Both the position numbers and the translations under genes were made by a program. A model generated the notes under the pieces. That model did not search any database. It saw only the letters and a list, made by a program, of their open reading frames with translations, and was not told the DNA's origin. From an uncultured Comamonadaceae bacterium (GTDB taxonomy: Bacteria; Pseudomonadota; Gammaproteobacteria; Burkholderiales; Burkholderiaceae), in assembly GCA_946482115.1 (NCBI GenBank), contig CAMLQP010000010.1, positions 1 through 24,907 of the forward strand: a stretch of DNA of 24,907 bases, read 5' to 3'. Below, in pieces: positions 7,916 to 15,389 of this stretch; positions within the stretch are counted from its first letter, which is position 1; each line of letters starts with the position of its first letter.

Positions 7916-10069
7916 TCAGGTCGGCTGGAGCAGGCGGATGAAGGGGCGACGCAGGGCGTCGAACAACCGTTCGTGCCAGCGTGGGTTCTGTATGACTTCA
8001 GCGCGGTAGAACGACGGGCACAGGGTCGCCGCATGCGCGTTGGCGCCGCACAGGCCGCAGCCCACGCAGCCGTCGATCACGGTGGCCACCGGATCGACCT
8101 TGAGCGGGTCGGGGTTGTCCTTGAGCGTGAGCGTGGGGCAGCCCGAGAGGCGGATGCAGGCGTGGTCGCCGTTGCACACGTCTTCGTCCACACCGTATTT
8201 CACGCGTTGCACCCGCTGGCCCTTTTTCAGCAGCGAGGCGATCCAGGGTTTGATGCGGCGCTGGCGCTCCAGCTGGCATTCGCCTTCGGCCACGATGACC
8301 TTGAGGCCCTGGAATTCGGTGGAGAAGGCCTCGGTCAAGGTCGCGCGCACATTGTCGACCTCGTAGGTGTGCACCGTGCGCAGCCACTGTACGCCCAGGC
8401 CCTTGAGGGTGTTCTCTATGGTCTGGTCCATGTGGGCCAGGCTCTGGCGCTTGTCGGCGGCGTTGTCCTTGGCGGTCTCGCTGGGTGTGGAGATGATGTC
8501 CTGCGTGCCGGTGGCCGATGTGTAGCCGTTCTTGAAGATCAGCAGCACCGCGTCGTCGCCGTTGAACAGCGCGCTCTGCACGCCGGTGAGCAGGCCGTTG
8601 TGCCAGAAGCCGCCGTCGCCCATGATGGACAGCACGCGCCGCTTCATCACCGGCGACACACCGGCGCGGCTGGCCAGGCTCATGCCGTAGCCCAGGATGG
8701 AGTGGCCGAACGAGAAGGGTTCGAAGGTGGCAAGCGCGTGGCAGCCGATGTCGCCCGCGATGTGCACCGGTCCCACGTCCTGCTGCGCGAGCTTGAGCGC
8801 CGAGAACACGGGCCGCTCGGGGCAGCCGATGCACATGCCCGGCGGGCGCGCTGGCAGGGGCGCGGCCAGCTGGCGGCCAGTCTCGGCGCGGCGCTGCCGG
8901 TTGCTTTCCAGCCAGGCGTGGGCATCGCGGCCGGTGGCTTCGCCAAGGTAGCGCTCGGAAAACCGGGCAATGCCGCCGGCCAGGGCCTCGGCGGTGTACT
9001 CGCCCGCGTGAGGGAGCATGTCCTTGCCGTGCAGCGGCGTCTGGATGTCGGCGCGGCGCAGCAGTGTGGCCAGCTCCTGCTCGATGTACTCGGGCTGGCC
9101 TTCTTCCACCATCAGTACCGCGCGTTTGCCCACGCAGAAGTCTTTGAGCTGGTCGGGCACCAGCGGGTAGGTGACGTTGAGCACCAGCAGCGGAATCTTC
9201 GTTTCGCCAAAGGCATCGGCCAGGCCGAACTGCTGCAGCGTGCGGATCAGCGTGTTGTAGAGCCCGCCCTGCACCACGATGCCGAGATCGGCATGTTCGC
9301 CTTCGAACTGCTCGTTGAGATGGTTCTCGACGATGTAGCGGCGCGCGGCCGGCAGGCGTTCCTCGCCCTTGAGCTTCTCGTGCCGGAAGGTGACCGGCGG
9401 GTGGGCCAGCCGCATGTAGTCGAACGAGGCTGGCTCGTCGATGAGCTGGCGGGTGGACAGCGGCGGCGGCACGTTGTCCTTGGCCGCGAAGCTGCCGCGC
9501 ACGTGGCAGGCGCGGATGCGCAGTTCGAGCACGGCGGGCATGCTGGACGCTTCCGAGAGTCGGAAGCCGTGTTCCACCATGTGCACCATGCGCTCGAGGT
9601 CGGGGCGTGGGTCCAGCAGGCACATCGTGGACTTGAGCGCGTAGGCGTGGGTGCGCTCCTGGATCACGCTCGCGCCTTCGCCGTAGTCCTCGCCCACCAC
9701 GATCAGCACGCCGCCGGTCACGCCGGGCGATGCCAGGTTGGACAGCGCATCGGCGGCCACGTTGGTGCCGACGATGGATTTCCAGGTCACCGCGCCGCGC
9801 AGCGGGTAGTGGATGGAGGCGCCCAGCATGGCGGCGGCCGAGGCCTCGTTGGAGCAGGCCTCCACGTGCACGCCCAGCTCCTGCATGTAGGGCTTGGCCT
9901 GCACCATCACGTCCAGCAGGTGCGATACGGGCGCGCCCTGGTAGCCGCCCACATAGGCCACGCCCGATTGCAGCAGCGCCTTGGTGATGGCTAGGATGCC
10001 CTCGCCATGGAAGGTCTCGCCCGCGCCCAGGCGCAACGACCGTATCTCTTCGTGAAATGAAACTTCCAC
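7916..10069 (-). CDS. iorA: Indolepyruvate ferredoxin oxidoreductase subunit alpha
   Basis: Thiamine-diphosphate and iron-sulfur enzyme that oxidatively decarboxylates aryl-pyruvates, 717 residues. The N-terminal pyrimidine domain begins GETFHGEGILAITKALLQSG. A CIGCPERP motif (about residue 413) follows. The TPP-binding region contains GDIGCHALATF (about 439) and GDGGFWHNG with NGYTSATG (about 483-515). The C-terminus (about 630-690) is ferredoxin-like, with CNGDHACIRLSGCP and CVGCGLCGANAHAATLCP. The start codon is GTG at 10069, with GGAG nine bases upstream; no in-frame ATG lies close behind it. It is divergent from a LysR-type regulator 87 bp away, which probably controls it. The product may act in aromatic amino acid catabolism; the electron acceptor is not visible from the neighbourhood. 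Confidence 0.92.
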   Translation of the reverse strand: MEVSFHEEIRSLRLGAGETFHGEGILAITKALLQSGVAYVGGYQGAPVSHLLDVMVQAKPYMQELGVHVEACSNEASAAAMLGASIHYPLRGAVTWKSIVGTNVAADALSNLASPGVTGGVLIVVGEDYGEGASVIQERTHAYALKSTMCLLDPRPDLERMVHMVEHGFRLSEASSMPAVLELRIRACHVRGSFAAKDNVPPPLSTRQLIDEPASFDYMRLAHPPVTFRHEKLKGEERLPAARRYIVENHLNEQFEGEHADLGIVVQGGLYNTLIRTLQQFGLADAFGETKIPLLVLNVTYPLVPDQLKDFCVGKRAVLMVEEGQPEYIEQELATLLRRADIQTPLHGKDMLPHAGEYTAEALAGGIARFSERYLGEATGRDAHAWLESNRQRRAETGRQLAAPLPARPPGMCIGCPERPVFSALKLAQQDVGPVHIAGDIGCHALATFEPFSFGHSILGYGMSLASRAGVSPVMKRRVLSIMGDGGFWHNGLLTGVQSALFNGDDAVLLIFKNGYTSATGTQDIISTPSETAKDNAADKRQSLAHMDQTIENTLKGLGVQWLRTVHTYEVDNVRATLTEAFSTEFQGLKVIVAEGECQLERQRRIKPWIASLLKKGQRVQRVKYGVDEDVCNGDHACIRLSGCPTLTLKDNPDPLKVDPVATVIDGCVGCGLCGANAHAATLCPSFYRAEVIQNPRWHERLFDALRRPFIRLLQPT

Positions 10070-10132
10070 CTTGGGTGTCTCCGTGTAGTGCGCCGCAGTA
10101 TCGGCCGCTCTTGTCCATCCATCAATACAATG

Positions 10133-10154
10133 ATCTGACTAAGTTTCATTAGAT
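10133..10154. promoter_or_regulatory. Palindrome in the iorA/LysR intergenic region, candidate LysR-type operator
   Basis: CTAA (10139-10142), six bases, then TTAG (10149-10152) form a dyad four bases before the LysR start codon, with flanking ATCT (10133-10136) and AGAT (10151-10154) roughly extending it. A further copy of its inner sequence, AAGTTTCATT (10141-10150), recurs in inverted orientation at 10056-10065, inside the first codons of iorA. The placement suits autorepression of the regulator and control of iorA. The 87-bp gap (10070-10156) is otherwise featureless; no convincing -35/-10 pair was identified. Confidence 0.45.
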
Positions 10155-10156
10155 TC

Positions 10157-11062
10157 ATGCATATCAACCAGCTGGATCTGAATCTGCTGCGCCTGTTCGA
10201 CGAGGTCTACCGCGCGGGCAACGTGAGCCGCGCGGCCGGGCGCCTGGGCCTGACCCAGCCGGCCGCGAGCCAGGGCCTCACGCGGCTGCGCCTGCGGCTC
10301 AAGGACCCGCTGTTCGTGCGCGCTCCGGGGGGCGTCAGGCCCACACCGCGCGCGGTGGCGCTGGCCGACGCGGTGCAGGGCGCGCTGGCGGTGCTATCGC
10401 AGGCGCTGTCGGACACCAGCGATTTCGAGCCGTCGCACTCGCGCCGCGTGTTCAACCTGCACATGAGCGACATCGGCGAAGGCCGCTTCCTGCCCGACCT
10501 GATGGCCGACCTGCGCCGCGCCGCGCCCGGCGTGCGCGTGGCCACGCAACCGCTGCCCCAGGTGGCCATCGCCGACGCCCTGGACACCGGCGCCATCGAT
10601 TTCGCTTTCGGCCACCTGCCACAGGTCAAGGACACGCAACGCGCGGCGCTGGTGCGGGACCGCTACATCGTGCTGATGCGTGCCGGCCACCCACGCCTGC
10701 CGGCGCTGCGCGCGCTGCGTCCGGCGGCGCTGTTCAAGGCCCTGCATCAGCTGGAGTTCGTGGCCGTGCGCAGCCACGCCGACACGCTGCACCTGCTGCA
10801 GCAGACCGGCCTGCAGGAGCGGTTGCGTCTGACCACCGAACACTTCATGGTGCTGCCCGCCATCGTGCGGGCCACGGATCTGTGCGCCGTGATGCCGCGC
10901 AACATCGCCCAAGGCTTCGTGCTCGGCGACGGCTGCGCGCTGGTGGAGCCGCCCTTCGCCGGGCGCGATTTCACCGTCTACCTGCACTGGAGCCGGCGCT
11001 TCGAGGCCGACCCGGGCAACCGCTGGTTCCGCGAGCGGGTGACGGGACTGTTCCAGCCCTGA
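10157..11062 (+). CDS. LysR-family transcriptional regulator, probable regulator of iorAB-bug
   Basis: DNA-binding regulator of 301 residues. The N-terminal winged helix-turn-helix (residues about 5-65) reads LDLNLLRLFDEVYRAGNVSRAAGRLGLTQPAASQ in overlapping pieces, with the recognition helix around LTQPAASQGLTRLR. The effector-binding domain spans about 95-300. The MHINQLDLNLLRLFDEVY start is typical of the NodD/NahR branch, which often responds to aromatic compounds. It is divergent from iorA with an 87-bp gap, the classical LysR arrangement, so iorA-iorB-bug is the likely target, with an aryl-acid as plausible inducer (inference). The start ATG has little Shine-Dalgarno sequence before it. 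The stop lies 3 bp from the stop of the convergent IclR gene, with no room for a terminator. Confidence 0.9.
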   Translation: MHINQLDLNLLRLFDEVYRAGNVSRAAGRLGLTQPAASQGLTRLRLRLKDPLFVRAPGGVRPTPRAVALADAVQGALAVLSQALSDTSDFEPSHSRRVFNLHMSDIGEGRFLPDLMADLRRAAPGVRVATQPLPQVAIADALDTGAIDFAFGHLPQVKDTQRAALVRDRYIVLMRAGHPRLPALRALRPAALFKALHQLEFVAVRSHADTLHLLQQTGLQERLRLTTEHFMVLPAIVRATDLCAVMPRNIAQGFVLGDGCALVEPPFAGRDFTVYLHWSRRFEADPGNRWFRERVTGLFQP

Positions 11063-11065
11063 CGG

Positions 11066-11878
11066 TCAGGCGCGCCGCCCGGTGGCGTTGCGCAGCATGC
11101 GGACCAGGTTGTGCAGGCGCGGTGCGATCTGCGTCTCCATGGTGTCCGGCTGCAGGTGGAACTGGGCCACCGCGCAGTTGAGGATCATCCGCTCGCCTTC
11201 AATCACGTCCGCCACCACCGCCGCCGCCGTGATGCCCGCCCCGGGCGAGGCGACGATGCAATACCCGTGCGCATCGAACTGCGCGCGCGAAGCCGCCAAC
11301 CGTTGCTGCAGGGTCGCGCCGTTCTGCGGATCGCGCTGGCGCATCACGGCTTCGAGCTCGGCGCGCTCCGCGGCATCCGCGGCGCAGTAATACACATGAC
11401 CCAGAGAGGTGTCGTGAAAGTTGCGGCCGGCGCCCACATCGGGGCGGCCGGAGGGGGCATTGCGGTCCACGCAGCTTTCGATCAGCACCAGCTCGTCGCC
11501 GCCGCGCATGGCCAGTGACACCGCCCCATGGGCGAAGTCGGCCAGCTCCTGCATGTGCGGGCGCGCGAGCTGGCGCACGCCCAGCTGGCAGAGCAGCGGG
11601 TAGCCAAAGGACAGCACCGGCGGTGCCAGCCGGTAGCGCGCCGCCGCCTCGTTGTAGCGCAAGTAGCCCAGCTGGGCCAGCGTGCGGGTCAGCCGCACCA
11701 CCGTCTGCCGCCCGATACCGGTCCGCACGGCGATTTCCCGGTTGCTCAGCGTGGGCGAGGCCACGTCGAAAGCGCGCAGCACCTCCAGCCCCTTGGCCAG
11801 CGTGTAGGCGAACTGGGGGTCTTTCTCGGCATGGGCGGCCGCATCGGCCGAAGGCGGGAGGGGAGGGGCAGAGGTCAT
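11066..11878 (-). CDS. IclR-family transcriptional regulator
   Basis: Regulator of 270 residues with an N-terminal winged helix (about residues 22-85: YTLAKGLEVLRAFD, LSNREIAVRTGIGRQTVVRLTRTL, YLRYNEAAARYRLAP). The C-terminal IclR effector domain includes LADFAHGAVSLAMRGGDELVLI, a core segment GRNFHDTSLGHVYY and the late GAGITAAAVVADVIEG. IclR proteins commonly control adjacent catabolic operons in response to small acids. The gene is divergent from the flavoprotein-Bug-CoA transferase operon, with overlapping promoters and a palindrome between them, so it is the probable regulator of that operon and of itself. The first ~20 residues are low-complexity proline and alanine; a later start is possible but no better ATG is evident. 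Confidence 0.9.
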   Translation of the reverse strand: MTSAPPLPPSADAAAHAEKDPQFAYTLAKGLEVLRAFDVASPTLSNREIAVRTGIGRQTVVRLTRTLAQLGYLRYNEAAARYRLAPPVLSFGYPLLCQLGVRQLARPHMQELADFAHGAVSLAMRGGDELVLIESCVDRNAPSGRPDVGAGRNFHDTSLGHVYYCAADAAERAELEAVMRQRDPQNGATLQQRLAASRAQFDAHGYCIVASPGAGITAAAVVADVIEGERMILNCAVAQFHLQPDTMETQIAPRLHNLVRMLRNATGRRA

Positions 11879-11899
11879 GGCGCCATTTTCCAGAGCACG

Positions 11900-11957
11900 T
11901 TGACTTTACTTGAATAGTGTGAATAATTATACGTCATATTGACGAAATATTAGTCAA
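11900..11957. promoter_or_regulatory. Divergent overlapping promoters and palindromic operator between the IclR gene and the flavoprotein operon
   Basis: This is the most AT-rich stretch of its region. On the plus strand TTGACT (11900-11905), 16 bases, then AATAAT (11922-11927) make a good sigma-70 promoter for the flavoprotein operon. On the minus strand a perfect TATAAT (11931-11926) faces the IclR gene; a TTGACT at 11957-11952 is 20 bases away, longer than ideal. CGTCA-TAT-TGACG (11932-11944) is a perfect dyad, and TTGAC-N9-GTCAA (11939-11957) a second, overlapping one. Occupying the first dyad would block both promoters, which fits IclR-type repression or autoregulation. The 101-bp gap contains no gene. 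Confidence 0.65.
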
Positions 11958-11979
11958 TCAAGCAAAATCAGGAGACTTT

Positions 11980-13113
11980 GTGACAACCAGACAACCTCTT
12001 CAAACCCGCCTGAGCCGCCGCTTGGGCATCGCCCACCCCGTGTTCGGCTTTGCGCACGACGCTGCAGCCGTCGTGGCCATCTGCAAGGCAGGTGGTCTGG
12101 GCGTGTTGGGCGCGACACGCCACACCCCCGAGGAGATCAGGCACGAGCTGGCGTGGATCCGCGCGCAAGTGGGTGACCGGCCGTTCGGTGTGAACCTGGT
12201 CCTGCCCACGGGCATGCCGGAGACCAACGACCGGGCCGCCATCGAGGCCCAGCTGCCCGAGGCCCATCGCGCCTTCGTGCGGGGCATCCAGGAAAAATAC
12301 GCCGTGCCCCCGGCTACGCAGGCGGGCATGCGTTCGCGCTTCGTGCGCTCGGAAGAGTCGGCGAAGCAGCAGCTGGAAATGGTTCTGCGTTCGGACGTGA
12401 ACCTGCTGGCGTGTGGCATCGGATCGCCAATGGACATCATCGAGCGGGCCAAGGCGGACGGCAAACTGGTGCTGGCGCTGGTGGGTTCGCCCAAGCATGC
12501 ACAGAGCGCCCTGGCCAAGCCCATCGACATCCTGGTGGCCCAGGGCTATGACGCGGGTGCGCACACCGGCACCATCGGCACCTTTTCGCTGGTGCCCCAG
12601 ATCGTCGACCTGGCGGGCGACGTGCCGGTGCTGGCGGCCGGCGGGGTGGCAACGGGCCGCCACCTGCTGGCTGCGCTCGCCATGGGCGCCCAGGGGGTGT
12701 GGATGGGCACGGCGTGGCTCACCACGGCAGAGCACCACATGCACCCGGTGATCCGGAACAAGCTGCTGGCCGCCCGCAGCGAGGACACCGTGATCTCGCG
12801 CGCCGACAGCGGCAAGACCTTGCGCCAGATCCGCAGCGCCTGGTCCGAGGAGTGGGCCGCCCCCGGCGCCCCGTCCCCCCTGAAGATGCCGCTGCAGGAC
12901 ATCCTCGTGGGCGACCTGCTCGGCGCGATCGACGAGCACGAGGTGCAGCCGCTCATGCACCACCCCGCCGGCCAGAGCATCGCCTACTTCAACCAGGTGC
13001 GCAGCGTGGCCGAAGTCATGACCGGCATCGTGGACGAGGCGCGCGCCAGCCTCGATGGACTGGCTGGCGCGAATGGCGCGTGGTCCGCCACCGCCACCGC
13101 CATCGCAGGCTGA
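11980..13113 (+). CDS. Nitronate monooxygenase-like FMN-dependent oxidoreductase
   Basis: TIM-barrel flavoprotein of the nitronate monooxygenase / 2-nitropropane dioxygenase family, 377 residues. Motifs are AICKAGGLGVLGA near the N-terminus, VAQGYDAGAHTGTIGTF in the middle (the substrate-histidine and phosphate region) and AAGGVATGRHLLAALAMGAQ near residue 220, the FMN phosphate-binding loop. The start is GTG at 11980 with GGAGA five bases upstream. The family also includes enoyl-reductase-like and acyl-CoA-related flavoenzymes, so the substrate need not be a nitronate; the neighbouring CoA-transferase makes a CoA-linked or organic-acid substrate plausible. It is first in an operon with a Bug receptor (59-bp gap) and a CaiB/BaiF transferase, opposite an IclR regulator. 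Confidence 0.85.
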   Translation: MTTRQPLQTRLSRRLGIAHPVFGFAHDAAAVVAICKAGGLGVLGATRHTPEEIRHELAWIRAQVGDRPFGVNLVLPTGMPETNDRAAIEAQLPEAHRAFVRGIQEKYAVPPATQAGMRSRFVRSEESAKQQLEMVLRSDVNLLACGIGSPMDIIERAKADGKLVLALVGSPKHAQSALAKPIDILVAQGYDAGAHTGTIGTFSLVPQIVDLAGDVPVLAAGGVATGRHLLAALAMGAQGVWMGTAWLTTAEHHMHPVIRNKLLAARSEDTVISRADSGKTLRQIRSAWSEEWAAPGAPSPLKMPLQDILVGDLLGAIDEHEVQPLMHHPAGQSIAYFNQVRSVAEVMTGIVDEARASLDGLAGANGAWSATATAIAG

Positions 13114-13172
13114 GCCACGCCGGCCGGCCCGACACCCTTTCCCCAGCATCACCCCGAACAAGGAGACAACCC

Positions 13173-14159
13173 ATGACGTTATCGATGCGCCTGCGCCCCC
13201 TGGCCTGCCTGGCCGCCGTGGCCACTGCCCTGGCCGGCCCCGCCTTCGCCCAGGGCGCGGGCAACTTCCCGAACAGGCCCATCCGGCTGATCGTTCCCTA
13301 TGCGCCCGGTGGCGGCACCGATCTGGTGATGCGTGCCGTCGCTCCCGGGATGTCCGAGGCGCTGGGCCAGCCCATCGTGGTGGAGAACCGGCCCGGCGGC
13401 GGCACCATCAATGCCACCGAGGCCGTGGTGCGCGCCGCGCCCGACGGCTACAACCTGCTGGCCGTGGGGGCGCCCATCTACCTCAACACGGCGCTGGGCA
13501 TCAGGACGTCCTATGACCCGCTGAAGGATCTGACCCCGCTGTCGCTGCTGGTCAACAACCCCGGCCTCCTGCTGGTGGGCTCCAAACTGCCGGTCAGGAA
13601 CATCCAGGAGCTGGTGGAGCAGAGCAAGGCCCGATCGGACGGCCTGAGCTATGGCAGCGCCGGCACCGGCAGCATCAGTCACCTGGGGGGCGAGCTGCTG
13701 AAGGCGCGCCTGGGTCTGAACATGGTCCACATCCCGTACAAGGGCAGCGCGCCCGCGCTGGCTGATCTCATGGGCGGCCAGGTGGAAGTGGCCGTGGACG
13801 CCATGATTCCCTCGGGTCCCCAGGTCAAGGCCGGTAAGGTGCGGGCGCTGGCCATCCTGTCGAGCCAGCGCTCCCCGCTGCTGCCCGACGTGCCGACGCT
13901 TGCCGAGGCCGGCTACCCGCCGCTGGACATCGGGGGCACCTTCGGGCTCATGCTGCCGGCCAACACGCCGCCCGCCATCGTGGAGAAGCTGCACGCGGCG
14001 CTGATGAAGGCCGTCTCGGACCCGGTCACGCGCAAGCGGCTGGTGGACATGGGCTATGAAGTGGTGGCCAACACGCCCGAGCAGTTCGGCGCCTACCTGC
14101 GCCAGCAGATCGGCACCTGGACGAAGATCGTCAAGGACAACAACATCAAGGCGGAGTGA
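13173..14159 (+). CDS. Bug/TctC-family substrate-binding protein
   Basis: Periplasmic receptor, 328 residues. The start ATG at 13173 is chosen because AAGGAGAC precedes it and a clear signal peptide follows (MRLRPLACLAAVATALAGPA, cleavage after AFAQ). Family segments are NFPNRPIRLIVPYAPGGGTD, VENRPGGGTINATEAVV, SYGSAGTGSISHLGGELLKA, IPYKGSAPALADLMGGQVEV and RSPLLPDVPTLAEAGYP. Bug proteins bind carboxylates; adjacent TctA/TctB genes are lacking. It sits between the flavoprotein and the CoA-transferase genes, so it probably recognises the acid that the transferase activates. It is about as similar to the receptor at 5336-6304 as family members usually are, so a recent duplication is not suggested. 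Confidence 0.92.
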   Translation: MTLSMRLRPLACLAAVATALAGPAFAQGAGNFPNRPIRLIVPYAPGGGTDLVMRAVAPGMSEALGQPIVVENRPGGGTINATEAVVRAAPDGYNLLAVGAPIYLNTALGIRTSYDPLKDLTPLSLLVNNPGLLLVGSKLPVRNIQELVEQSKARSDGLSYGSAGTGSISHLGGELLKARLGLNMVHIPYKGSAPALADLMGGQVEVAVDAMIPSGPQVKAGKVRALAILSSQRSPLLPDVPTLAEAGYPPLDIGGTFGLMLPANTPPAIVEKLHAALMKAVSDPVTRKRLVDMGYEVVANTPEQFGAYLRQQIGTWTKIVKDNNIKAE

Positions 14160-14167
14160 GCAGTCGC

Positions 14168-15388
14168 ATGCCCGATACCGCTTCCGCCCCGACTGGCCCG
14201 TTGCAGGGCGTCCGCATCCTGGACATGGCCACGGTGCTGGCCGCCCCGTTCGCGACCACGCTGTGCGGCGACCTGGGCGCCGAGGTCACCAAGCTCGAAC
14301 TGCCCGACGGCAGCGACACGCTGCGCCACATGCTGCCCGTCATGGGCGAGCATGCCCTGTACTGGAAGGTCGCCAACCGCGGCAAGCGCGGCATCTCGCT
14401 GGACGTGCGCAAGCCCGAAGGGCGGGAGCTGCTGCTGCGCATGCTGCCGCGCTACGACGTGCTGGTGGAGAACTTCCGCACCGGCACCCTGGACCGCTGG
14501 GGACTCGACCTGGCCACCCTGCATGCGCACAACCCCGACCTGATCGTCCTGCGCGTCACGGGTTTCGGCCAGACGGGGCCCTATGCGAGCCGGCCTGGCT
14601 TCGCGCGCATCTTCGAGGCCATGAGCGGTTTCGCCCACCTCACGGGCGAGGCCGGCCGGTCTCCGCAGCACATGAACCATCCGCTGGGCGATGTCATCGC
14701 GGGCCTGTTCGGCGCTTTCTCGATCGCCGCGGCGGTGGCGGGGCGAGCCCGGCAACCCGCCGGAACGCCGCGCGGCTGCGAGATCGATCTCTCGGCCACC
14801 GAGGCCCTGCTGCGCCTGGTGGATCCGCTGGCGGTGGAGCACCAGCTGATGGGCATCACGCGCGAACGCACCGGCGCCCGCGCCACCTATTCCGCGCTGT
14901 CCAACATTTTCGCCACCCAGGACGGCCACTGGCTGACCATCGTGGGCACCAGCGGCAAGACCTTCCGGCGCATCTTCGAGGCCATGGGGCGCGCGGAACT
15001 CCTGGATGACCCGCGTTTTGCCACCACGGCTGCGAGCCTGCAGCACGGCGACGAGATCGATGCCATGGTCGCGGACTGGTGCCACAGCCACACGCTGGCC
15101 GACCTCCAGCGGCAGCTGGTCCGTTTCGAGGTGCCGCACAGCAAGGTCTACAACATCGCCGATGCCCTGGCCGATCCGCAGATCGTGGCACGCCAGGCCA
15201 TCATCCGGCTGCCCGATCCGGAGCTGGGCGAAATCCCCGCGCCGTGCGTGGTGCCGCGTTTTTCCAACCACCGTGCGCCCACACCGCGCAGCGGGCCTGC
15301 AGTGGGCGAGCACAACGCCGAGGTCTACGGGGAGCTGGGGGTGGATGCAGCCGAGCTGGCGGCGTTGCGGGAGCGGGGCGTCGTCTGA
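14168..15388 (+). CDS. CaiB/BaiF-family CoA-transferase
   Basis: Class III CoA-transferase, about 406 residues, moving CoA between acyl-CoA and a free carboxylic acid. The N-terminal segment is GPLQGVRILDMATVLAAPFA, with DLGAEVTKLE after it. VANRGKRGISLDVRKPEGRE, VENFRTGTLDRWGL and VTGFGQTGPYASRPGF follow, all hallmark stretches. The catalytic aspartate is in NHPLGDVIAGLFGA (residue 175 from this start). Two starts are possible: ATG at 14168, or GTG at 14156 that overlaps the receptor stop; GGAG at 14153-14156 fits the ATG. As third gene of the operon it likely activates an imported carboxylate. Its stop is 1 bp from the stop of the convergent ureD. The acid substrate cannot be told from sequence. 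Confidence 0.92.
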   Translation: MPDTASAPTGPLQGVRILDMATVLAAPFATTLCGDLGAEVTKLELPDGSDTLRHMLPVMGEHALYWKVANRGKRGISLDVRKPEGRELLLRMLPRYDVLVENFRTGTLDRWGLDLATLHAHNPDLIVLRVTGFGQTGPYASRPGFARIFEAMSGFAHLTGEAGRSPQHMNHPLGDVIAGLFGAFSIAAAVAGRARQPAGTPRGCEIDLSATEALLRLVDPLAVEHQLMGITRERTGARATYSALSNIFATQDGHWLTIVGTSGKTFRRIFEAMGRAELLDDPRFATTAASLQHGDEIDAMVADWCHSHTLADLQRQLVRFEVPHSKVYNIADALADPQIVARQAIIRLPDPELGEIPAPCVVPRFSNHRAPTPRSGPAVGEHNAEVYGELGVDAAELAALRERGVV

Positions 15389-15389
15389 G

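Noticed and set aside
6375..8009. A 544-codon open frame on the plus strand opposite iorB
   Set aside because: Low-complexity composition without motifs; iorB on the other strand has clear family sequence and operon spacing.
7973..9994. A 673-codon open frame on the plus strand opposite iorA, and a 706-codon frame on the minus strand (7998-10118)
   Set aside because: Both are shadows of iorA in GC-rich DNA: biased composition (Arg/Ala/Gly/His rich), no recognisable domain, while iorA has full family motifs.
11968..13161. A 397-codon minus-strand frame opposite the flavoprotein gene
   Set aside because: Antisense shadow, histidine- and glycine-rich with no domain; the plus-strand protein has FMN-binding motifs and a ribosome binding site.
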